Part shown: positions 1 through 5,659 of the stretch, piece by piece | Position numbering within the stretch: position 1 is the first letter of the stretch | How the letters are laid out: every line of letters starts with the position of its first letter | NCBI GenBank assembly: GCA_003484785.1 | Contig: DNAD01000052.1 | Coordinates: 1 to 8,084 of the forward strand | Source: Lachnospiraceae bacterium | GTDB lineage: Bacteria > Bacillota > Clostridia > Lachnospirales > Lachnospiraceae | Direction of reading: 5' to 3' | DNA: 8,084 nt | Made by a program: the position numbers and the translations under genes | Notes under the pieces: model-generated | The model's database searches: none | Seen by the model: only the letters and a program-made list of their open reading frames with translations | Told to the model about the DNA's origin: nothing

Positions 1-1
1 G

Positions 2-40
2 CTGTTGCAAAATAACATAGAATAAGCTATTTTTCAACAG
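2..40. repeat. AT-rich inverted repeat at window edge
   Basis: CTGTTGCAAAATA (2-14) and TATTTTTCAACAG (28-40) pair at 12 of 13 positions around a 13-base spacer. It lies about 60 bases past the end of the alcohol dehydrogenase gene. It could be a weak terminator or the edge of a mobile or repetitive element; the window ends here and does not decide. Confidence 0.5.
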
Positions 41-49
41 ATCCTAAAG

Positions 50-95
50 TAAGCAGCAGACACATCTGACGCTTACTATATACCCTGTCTGCTTA
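50..95 (-). terminator. Possible 3' hairpin of the alcohol dehydrogenase transcript
   Basis: On the minus strand TAAGCAGACA (86-95), just after the stop codon, can pair with TGTCTG(CTG)CTTA (50-62), where one CTG is duplicated and bulged. The loop is 23 bases and the following T-run is poor. It is a weak terminator candidate only. Confidence 0.3.
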
Positions 96-98
96 TAA

Positions 99-1277
99 TT
101 ACATGCTCGCCCGCAGGATCGAAAGCATTGCTTCTTCATTCAGGACCTTAGCCGACCCCTTTTCTCCGCCGACACCGACCGCGCATTTATGGGCCATAAG
201 AGCCAGCTCCTCTTCGGTGGGCTCCACTCCCAGCTCACGGAGATTCGTCGGCATGTGGATGCTGCGGTAAAAGTCCTCCATGGCTTCGATACCGCGCAAG
301 GCGATCTCTTCATCGGATCCCTTATCCTCGACCTCCATGACATTTAACGCAAAACGTTTGAATCTGCAAAGACAGTCCTTATAGACATATCTTGCCCAGC
401 TGCCCCAGATGGCCGCAAGCCCGGCGCCGTGAGCCACATCATAAAGCCCTCCCAGCTCATGCTCCAGCTTATGGGTCATCCAGTCCCCGCCGTCGTTGCC
501 GCATCCTGTCAGTCCGTTATGCGAAAGGCTACCCGCCCACATGACCTCGGCTCTCGCATCATAGTTTAAAGGATCCGAGCAGAGGATAAGCGCATTCTTC
601 TTAACAGTGCGCAACAGACCTTCAGCCATCGCGTCGGTGATCTCCATATTCCCGCCGTTGGTGAAATACCTTTCCATTGTATGCATCATGATATCGGCGC
701 ATCCGCAGGCCGTCTGATAATCCGGAAGCGTCATGGTAAGCTCCGGATTCATGATCGCAAATCTGGGACGGCCGTAATCACTGCTGTAGCCGCGTTTTAT
801 GAGCCCGTCCTCTTTTGTGATGACAGAGGAATCGCTCATCTCACTCCCCGTTGCCGCGATCGTAAGGATCACGCCTAACGGAAGAGCGCCCGTGGCCTTG
901 CGTTTATAATCGTAAAAGTCCCATACATCGCCTTCGTTTGCAACACCGTAGCCGATAGCCTTCGCCGAATCTATAGCGCTTCCGCCGCCAACGGCCAGAA
1001 GGAAATCCACCTTCTCCTTTCTGCAAAGCTCGATTCCTTCATAAACAAGGCCAAGATGCGGGTTCGGAACCGCGCCGCCGAGCGTGACATAGCTTATACC
1101 TGCTCCATCCAGCGTGTCAGTAACACGCTTTAACAGCCCTGAGCGCACAACGCTTCCTCCTCCGTAATGAATAAGAACCTTTGTCCCTCCGAACTCCTTG
1201 ATAAGATCGGCAACCCGGCCTTCCGTATCCTTCCCGAATATCACCTTCGTGGGGGTAAAATATTTAAAATCATACAT
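99..1277 (-). CDS. Iron-dependent alcohol dehydrogenase, BdhA/YqhD type
   Basis: This 392-residue protein is a full-length group III (iron-containing) alcohol dehydrogenase. It most resembles NAD(P)H-dependent butanol dehydrogenases and YqhD, which reduce aldehydes to alcohols in the cytoplasm during fermentation. Seen in the sequence: a cofactor-binding GGGS at residues 39-42, the family loop GGGSAIDSAKAI at 97-108, and TGSEMS at 143-148. The metal ligands fit D195, H199, H269 and H283, in the patterns CADIMMH and HKLEHELGG...AHGAGLA. The 14-residue gap between the last two His matches YqhD. The start is ATG preceded by AAAGGAG at 1287-1293, with 9 bases between. It lies 150 bases after the HD-kinase gene with palindromic repeats between them, so it is probably transcribed separately. 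No convincing promoter was found in that gap. The family call is secure; the aldehyde substrate and the NADH/NADPH preference are not determined. Confidence 0.95.
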   Translation of the reverse strand: MYDFKYFTPTKVIFGKDTEGRVADLIKEFGGTKVLIHYGGGSVVRSGLLKRVTDTLDGAGISYVTLGGAVPNPHLGLVYEGIELCRKEKVDFLLAVGGGSAIDSAKAIGYGVANEGDVWDFYDYKRKATGALPLGVILTIAATGSEMSDSSVITKEDGLIKRGYSSDYGRPRFAIMNPELTMTLPDYQTACGCADIMMHTMERYFTNGGNMEITDAMAEGLLRTVKKNALILCSDPLNYDARAEVMWAGSLSHNGLTGCGNDGGDWMTHKLEHELGGLYDVAHGAGLAAIWGSWARYVYKDCLCRFKRFALNVMEVEDKGSDEEIALRGIEAMEDFYRSIHMPTNLRELGVEPTEEELALMAHKCAVGVGGEKGSAKVLNEEAMLSILRASM

Positions 1278-1315
1278 GACATCCTTCTCCTTTCTGTCAA
1301 AGCAGCCCGGTAGCG

Positions 1316-1331
1316 GTTACTGTCCGCAGCC
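1316..1331. repeat. Degenerate left half of the palindromic repeat
   Basis: GTTACTGTCCGCAGCC matches the left arm of the copies at 1386 and 4742, differing from the 1386 copy only by transitions (A/G and T/C). No matching right arm follows it. It lies in the gap upstream of the alcohol dehydrogenase. Confidence 0.5.
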
Positions 1332-1355
1332 ATTATCAAACACACAACAGAGCCG

Positions 1356-1379
1356 CGCCGATTCCGCAGGAATCGTGCG
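1356..1379. repeat. GC-rich hairpin between half-repeat and palindromic repeat
   Basis: CGCCGATTCC and GGAATCGTGCG form a ten-base-pair stem with one bulged T and a three-base loop, GCA. It stands six bases from the palindromic repeat at 1386-1420, so the two hairpins may be one composite element. No T-run follows on either strand. Confidence 0.6.
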
Positions 1380-1385
1380 TTTCGG

Positions 1386-1420
1386 GTTACTATTCACGGC
1401 CTTTTGAACTGTGATAGTAA
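1386..1420. repeat. Palindromic intergenic repeat, copy 1 (decayed)
   Basis: GTTACTATTCACGG and its partner CTGTGATAGTAA form a hairpin around a short T/A-rich loop, with one bulged T in the left arm. It shares the arm sequences and loop CCTTTTG with the copy at 4742. Substitutions next to the loop have shortened this stem. It begins seven bases after the stop of the HD-kinase gene, so it could end or protect that transcript. No T-run follows on the minus strand, so a classic intrinsic terminator is not supported. Confidence 0.75.
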
Positions 1421-1427
1421 TAATTAC

Positions 1428-2912
1428 TTAGCAGCTGTAAACAAGTGTATCCAGCCTTCCCGCCAGTTCCCTTGCTTTTTTCAGATATTTTTCCGTCAAT
1501 TCCCGGTCTTTCTCCGAAAGCTTATCCTTTTTATGGATCTTGTTGATCATCCTTATGCAGCATATAAAGGAGGCTTTTTCCGTCACATCGGCAAGGACGG
1601 TCTCATCATCCGTTTCCAGGTAGTATTTCAGGAAGGAATCGAAAAAGTCTCTGGCAGTCTGATAGGAAAAGCCCATGAAATTCTCAACGACAGCCGGATC
1701 ATCCTCCCCCAGGACCATATAAAAATAATAGAGATCGCTGAGCTCCACAATGGGATGCCCGGTGGACAGCCGGTCCATATCGATGAGAAGAGGCTCTCCG
1801 TTCTGAAGGAAAACGTTTCCCGTGTGAAAATCCCCGTGGACCAGGGTATTGACACAAGGCAGAGTATCAAAAAGCTGTCTGCATCTGTCAGCCAGCTCTT
1901 TATCCTCCTTTTCCACCCCGCCCCGCATGTAGCCTGAAAGTCTGTTATAGGCAGAGGGAAAGCCGTCCTCCTCTGTCACCGTAATATCATGTATGGTATG
2001 CGCCAGCTCTGCCATGACCTTAGCGTATGCCGCCACTCTTCCCTGATCCTTTGCTATGCATTCCGAGATCGTCTCCGATTCCAGCAGCTCATACATTGCG
2101 CCGTATCGATTCCCCACGGAAACTATTCCAAAGGATATCGCCGTCGGGATCCCAAGGATGAAGGCCCTCCGGCTCTGGGCGATCTCCTTCTCCACGTCCT
2201 TATATTTATTGTTCTCATTGAAGACCTTTATGACAAGCTCGTCATCATAACGGTATACTTCGCCCTTGGCGCCCTTTCCTATCAGCTTGCAGCCCTCAAC
2301 GGAGATCTCTCTGTATTTGCGGAATCTGGCCTTTTCCCTGTCAAAGGTCCCCGGCCAGATAAAGTTGATATGCTTGATATATTCCTTAAAGGCTCCGGTC
2401 TTATTAAGGGAAAGCTCCACGATCTCCGCAACGGTGCGATAATACCACAGATGCTCATTGGGGTCCTTCTGATTAAGCCCCTTCCACATCTTCTCTCCCT
2501 GCTCGGAGTAAAGCCCCGCCAGTGACCGCAGGTTTGCCAGCTTATCCGCAAGCCACAGCATCTTAACCCCGGGATCCTCACTGTTCTTAAGTACAAGAAG
2601 AGACTCTTCCTTGCGCCGCTTCCATGTACTCTTTCGGCCCTCTCCCTGATACTTGTTTTCAGATTCGGAGTTTACCAGCTCAGCCACCCTTTTCCCGAAA
2701 CGTCTCTCGATCTCCTTAAGAGTTCCGTCTGTGTCCTCCACTATGTCATGAAGTATCCCGGCTGTTATTACGTCCTCGTCATCCGTGTATGTGGAGAGGA
2801 TCTGTGCTACCTCCAGAGGATGCAGTATATAAGGTGTTTTCCCAAATTTGCGGATTCTGCCCTGATGCATCACGGTCGCATAGATTATGGCCTCTTCCGT
2901 TTTTCTTATCAT
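1428..2912 (-). CDS. MESH1/SpoT-like HD hydrolase fused to an APH-type kinase
   Basis: This 494-residue protein has two domains. Residues 1-175 match MESH1-type (p)ppGpp 3'-pyrophosphohydrolases (HD_4). The metal ligands are H31 in YILHP, H55-D56 in GILHDIVEDTD, and D123 in LADKLANL; the catalytic pair E59-D60 is kept. No synthetase or regulatory (TGS, ACT) domain follows. Residues 205-480 form an aminoglycoside phosphotransferase/choline-kinase-like domain. It has a glycine-rich loop GKGAKGEVY (212-220), lysine K229 in VIKVF, a catalytic loop HGDFHTGN (359-366), and a metal-binding IDMD (377-380). All key residues of both domains are present, so both may be active. The start is ATG with AAGGAGAG at 2917-2924. 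It is the last gene of a likely three-gene operon, 46 bases after the SGNH gene. The protein is probably cytoplasmic, as no signal or membrane segment is visible. The substrates are unknown: (p)ppGpp or NADPH are plausible for the HD half, and a small hydroxylated molecule for the kinase. Confidence 0.9.
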   Translation of the reverse strand: MIRKTEEAIIYATVMHQGRIRKFGKTPYILHPLEVAQILSTYTDDEDVITAGILHDIVEDTDGTLKEIERRFGKRVAELVNSESENKYQGEGRKSTWKRRKEESLLVLKNSEDPGVKMLWLADKLANLRSLAGLYSEQGEKMWKGLNQKDPNEHLWYYRTVAEIVELSLNKTGAFKEYIKHINFIWPGTFDREKARFRKYREISVEGCKLIGKGAKGEVYRYDDELVIKVFNENNKYKDVEKEIAQSRRAFILGIPTAISFGIVSVGNRYGAMYELLESETISECIAKDQGRVAAYAKVMAELAHTIHDITVTEEDGFPSAYNRLSGYMRGGVEKEDKELADRCRQLFDTLPCVNTLVHGDFHTGNVFLQNGEPLLIDMDRLSTGHPIVELSDLYYFYMVLGEDDPAVVENFMGFSYQTARDFFDSFLKYYLETDDETVLADVTEKASFICCIRMINKIHKKDKLSEKDRELTEKYLKKARELAGRLDTLVYSC

Positions 2913-2958
2913 ATTTCTCTCCTTAAACTCTCAGGATGCTCTGCCTCATCAGATCCGG

Positions 2959-4224
2959 TCACTGCTCCGGCCACTCTGTATATTCTTCATCCTCTTCAGT
3001 TTCCTCCTCATGCTCCTCAGGTTCCGGCTCCCGGTATTCTTCCCGGGGAGGCTCGACAACATTGGTGTTTTCCTCAGGCACGGGTTCATAAACCTCCTCC
3101 TGTACCTGCACCGGCACCTGTTCCTGCTTCGGAAGCTCTTCATTCCCGTTTTGTGTGATCCCGGCCGGCTGTTCGGGAACAGAGCCGGTCTCAGCCGCCT
3201 CATCCGGCGTCCCGGGCGCTCCCTCGACCATCATGTTCATAAGATCCTGAAGCACGGATTCATCGATCCCGGAGCCCTCATCCATGGTGACCTTTATGTT
3301 CCTGGGATTGGGCTTTATATAGTGAACCACATATTCCCCGTCATCGTCGATCCCGGGTACAGGATGTTCCACGATATAATCGAGGATGGCCTGACATCCT
3401 TTAGCGGAATAGTGCAGTCCGTCACCGGCGTCATATTCCGGCTTCACCTGGCCGTTGCTGCCTGTCAGAAGTTCGGAAATGTTGAGATAAAAAATATGCT
3501 TCTCCTCTGCCAGATCCCTGAGAAAAGCATTGTATTTCTCGATCCATGAATTCTGAACGGTTTTCTTATATGATCCGTTGTCATTTACCGGCCCGATGGA
3601 CATCAGGACGACATTTGACATGGGAGCCTGTTCCGTCACGGTATCCACCAGGTCCGAAAAGGTCGACTTATAGTGCTCCTCACTGGGATCATTGATCCCG
3701 TTCACGCCCAGCGCGATATAGATCACGGGGCTCTGATGTGATGCAAGATATGATTTTAAAGTATATTCCTTTCCCGCGTTGTTTATGAATTTATTGCTTT
3801 TAAAGGACGGATGCGAAATACCGATCTGCGCCAGAGCCTGATCGTCATTTATCAGAGCGTTGTTGACCATGGCAACGGTTCTCGAATCCCCCAGAAATAC
3901 GCACCGGTTGAGATAACCCTTCCCCGTGCCCTCCTTTAAGCCAAGGATGGTCGTATCCTCCGTGCTCTCTACTTTCGTTTCCTCTGTGGCAAGCTCTGTA
4001 ACCGTAACCTCAACCTCGTCAGGAATATTGGTCTCGTTTACGGTGTCGTTGACAACTATTTCCGGAAACACAGGGCTCTTGGCAGCCGGTTGTTTGTTAA
4101 CGGCAGCTGTTTTCAGAGCCAGGATAACAGAAGCTGAAAGAGCAGCACAAACAACAGCCATACCTGCTATGGTCCATTTTCTCCGTTTACGATAAGGATC
4201 TGCGTTCATACGTTTCGTCTTCAC
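2959..4224 (-). CDS. Membrane-anchored SGNH/GDSL hydrolase with acidic C-terminal tail
   Basis: This 421-residue protein has a basic N-terminus (RKRRK at 12-16) and one hydrophobic segment at about 17-40, which suggests an N-terminal anchor or signal with the body outside the cell. Next is a Thr/Glu-rich linker (about 45-100), then an SGNH hydrolase domain (about 105-288). Its blocks are FLGDSRTV with nucleophile S114, ALGVNGIND at 171-179 (oxyanion Asn, N175 or N178), and DGLHYSAKG with the Asp/His pair D268 and H271. The family comprises esterases and O-acyl (often O-acetyl) hydrolases or transferases acting on lipids, sugars or cell-wall polymers. The last 87 residues are low-complexity and Pro/Gln/Glu-rich, with 27 Glu and a poly-acidic end. 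The start is GTG at 4224, six bases after the preceding stop; the only good Shine-Dalgarno (GGAGGAGC, 4236-4243) lies inside that preceding gene. An ATG at codon 6 (4207-4209) is the alternative start. Confidence 0.85.
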   Translation of the reverse strand: MKTKRMNADPYRKRRKWTIAGMAVVCAALSASVILALKTAAVNKQPAAKSPVFPEIVVNDTVNETNIPDEVEVTVTELATEETKVESTEDTTILGLKEGTGKGYLNRCVFLGDSRTVAMVNNALINDDQALAQIGISHPSFKSNKFINNAGKEYTLKSYLASHQSPVIYIALGVNGINDPSEEHYKSTFSDLVDTVTEQAPMSNVVLMSIGPVNDNGSYKKTVQNSWIEKYNAFLRDLAEEKHIFYLNISELLTGSNGQVKPEYDAGDGLHYSAKGCQAILDYIVEHPVPGIDDDGEYVVHYIKPNPRNIKVTMDEGSGIDESVLQDLMNMMVEGAPGTPDEAAETGSVPEQPAGITQNGNEELPKQEQVPVQVQEEVYEPVPEENTNVVEPPREEYREPEPEEHEEETEEDEEYTEWPEQ

Positions 4225-4230
4225 AGCAGG

Positions 4231-4629
4231 TCAGTGCTCCTCCATCAGCCGGCACGCCGCCGCCGCTATCTCCTCCAGCTTTTTTACATCCGTATTTTCC
4301 AGATTATATCCGTTCTTGCAGTGCTCGGTCACATGATAACGTCCGAAATATTTGGAGGTATTGTCTTTTCTGGCAAGCTTACAGATCACGTGCTCCCATT
4401 TTTTACCCGTTTCATCCTCATCGGCCCCCACATAGGCATAGGGGATGAAATACTGGGAGTGATCCGACTTGAAGTTCGGGCAGGTTGCGATAATGATGTT
4501 CTCATGGCGGAACACGATCAGCTCGGTAGAGGTGTCCTCATCAAAGACGACGCAATTCCGCCCGTAGCTGGATATGGTATGTTTGTTCTGCTTCACACTG
4601 TCGCGATAAGGTATGATCTTGATCTCCAT
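4231..4629 (-). CDS. Hypothetical protein, 132 residues
   Basis: I do not recognise a family for this small protein. It appears soluble: there is no signal peptide or membrane segment. It has mixed beta-like segments up to about residue 100 and a probable C-terminal helix (113-131). It contains five Cys (26, 50, 83, 104, 126) and several His, including H99 and H103 close to C104, but no classical zinc-finger spacing. It is likely a real gene: the ATG start has AGGA at 4636-4639 six bases upstream, a strong promoter lies about 65 bases upstream, and the next gene starts 6 bases after its stop. It is the first gene of the operon with the SGNH hydrolase and the HD-kinase fusion. Translation of the SGNH gene is probably coupled to it, since the Shine-Dalgarno for that gene lies in its last codons. 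Confidence 0.75.
   Translation of the reverse strand: MEIKIIPYRDSVKQNKHTISSYGRNCVVFDEDTSTELIVFRHENIIIATCPNFKSDHSQYFIPYAYVGADEDETGKKWEHVICKLARKDNTSKYFGRYHVTEHCKNGYNLENTDVKKLEEIAAAACRLMEEH
4236..4243 (-). promoter_or_regulatory. Shine-Dalgarno for the SGNH gene inside the upstream gene
   Basis: GGAGGAGC on the minus strand lies within the last codons (Met-Glu-Glu-His) of the 132-residue gene. The gap to the GTG at 4224 is about 12-13 bases, longer than ideal. The arrangement suggests translational coupling between the two genes. Confidence 0.45.
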
Positions 4630-4692
4630 CCTGTTTCCTCTCTTTTCTCAGATGATAAGAGCAGTCCTGCAGTTAAAAAAACCTATTGTAAT

Positions 4693-4721
4693 ATTATAAT
4701 GACTGATTATCGGCAATTCAA
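4693..4721 (-). promoter_or_regulatory. Sigma-A-type promoter of the three-gene operon
   Basis: On the minus strand, a -35 box TTGAAT (4716-4721) and a perfect -10 box TATAAT (4693-4698) are separated by exactly 17 bases. Transcription would start near 4686, leaving a leader of about 57 bases before the ATG at 4629. It lies just downstream of the palindromic repeat that ends the ylmH transcript region. It is the best promoter match found in the window. Confidence 0.8.
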
Positions 4722-4741
4722 GAGTTTTGTATTGCGCCCGT

Positions 4742-4798
4742 GTTACTATTCACAGCCTTTTGGGCTGTGATAGTAACGGGCTGTGAATTGTAAGTAAC
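4742..4798. repeat. Palindromic intergenic repeat, copy 2, with an extra right arm
   Basis: The left arm GTTACTATTCACAGCC (4742-4757) pairs with GGCTGTGATAGTAAC (4763-4777) around a five-base loop, TTTTG, with one bulged T. A second right arm, GGCTGTGAAT...GTAAC (4779-4798), follows directly and could pair with the same left arm with a four-base bulge. It lies between the ylmH stop (4805) and the next promoter (4693-4721). It has the position of a transcript-end structure but lacks a T-run. It is a member of the same family as 1386-1420. Confidence 0.8.
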
Positions 4799-4804
4799 CG
4801 CGGT

Positions 4805-5611
4805 CTACATATAAACCGTCACAACGGCCGTCAGTCTTCCTTTTTTCGTGGTTTTCTCTTCTCCTGAATAGATAAATTTGCCCTTTGAGCGAACGGAGAC
4901 TCTGTCCTTTGGCTTAAGAACCCGTCCGGGATCCGTGATCTCCCGGCCGTTTACCGACACCATTGAAGTGCGCACAAGTTCCTGTGAGCCCGCTCTGGAC
5001 AGATGATACACCTCTCCAAGGATCGCATCCACACGCTCAGAGGCTATATTTATGCGTAATTCCCTGAACTCAGGAGAAATACCGCAGTCCCTGAAGCTTA
5101 TCCTCTCACAGGTGACGGTGGTATGCTTTACCCGGACCAGCTCATTTTCTATTATGGAAGCAGCGCTTCCAAGAACCGAAATGGCCGCATAACCGGAAGA
5201 ACAGATGATATCCCCCGTCACATCCCGTTCGATCCCAAGGTTCATGATGGCTCCAAGATAATCCCTGTGGGTAAGCTCATCGGAAAACCTGGCATTGACA
5301 GGCCTGACGGCAATACAGCTCAAAAGCCCCTTCTCATCGCTGTCCTGTGTGGCAAGGAAGCTGTCCTTCGTCATATAGGACGGCAGGAAACAGGCAATGC
5401 ATCGCTCCGCATCCCTGAACCCTCCATACAGAAGATATTCCGATTCCTTTATACGGATGCCCTCCTTCTGTCCCAGATACCTGATGGAATCATAAAGATC
5501 CGCCTGTTCTGACAGAGAAAGAAACCCCGTGTGCGTAAGATAGTCGTTCTGCCCGGCTCTTAAATATAATTCCCTTATCCTGCCTGTCTGATCATCCCTG
5601 TACTGCGGCAT
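4805..5611 (-). CDS. ylmH: YlmH-type RNA-binding S4 domain protein
   Basis: This 268-residue protein matches YlmH in length and layout. The N-terminal two-thirds carry the family hallmark LTHRDYLGAIMNLGIERDVTGDI-like block (113-135), followed by a block at 137-165 with SSGYAAISVLGS. The C-terminal part is an S4 RNA-binding domain (about 188-245) with SERVDAIL, LSRAGSQELV and VSVNGREITDP. In Bacillus subtilis, YlmH takes part in ribosome-associated quality control, binding large ribosomal subunits that carry stalled peptidyl-tRNA; this is knowledge of the family. The start is ATG at 5611 with a purine-rich AAAAGGA about 10 bases upstream. It follows the GH3 gene by 48 bases and is probably read with it. 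In many Firmicutes ylmH sits in the ylmDEFGH-divIVA division cluster; none of those genes is adjacent here. Confidence 0.92.
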   Translation of the reverse strand: MPQYRDDQTGRIRELYLRAGQNDYLTHTGFLSLSEQADLYDSIRYLGQKEGIRIKESEYLLYGGFRDAERCIACFLPSYMTKDSFLATQDSDEKGLLSCIAVRPVNARFSDELTHRDYLGAIMNLGIERDVTGDIICSSGYAAISVLGSAASIIENELVRVKHTTVTCERISFRDCGISPEFRELRINIASERVDAILGEVYHLSRAGSQELVRTSMVSVNGREITDPGRVLKPKDRVSVRSKGKFIYSGEEKTTKKGRLTAVVTVYM

Positions 5612-5659
5612 ACCCTCTAAGTCCTTTTACTGATCCCAAAGCTCTCCACCCGGAAAATA

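Noticed and set aside
1295..1300. TTGACA on the minus strand upstream of the alcohol dehydrogenase
   Set aside because: A matching -10 at the right spacing would fall inside the coding region, and the Shine-Dalgarno lies directly after it, so it cannot be the gene's promoter.
1404..2525. Plus-strand open frames of about 177 and 178 codons (1404-1937, 1989-2525)
   Set aside because: They lie antisense to the HD-kinase gene, whose domains and motifs are clear; their translations show no recognisable domain.
2887..3549. Plus-strand open frame of 220 codons with hydrophobic stretches
   Set aside because: The hydrophobic character is the complement of the Glu-rich tail of the SGNH gene; no gene-like start or domain was seen.
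4742..4777. Palindromic repeat as a classic intrinsic terminator
   Set aside because: The stem is good, but no run of T follows on the minus strand; it is kept as a repeat.
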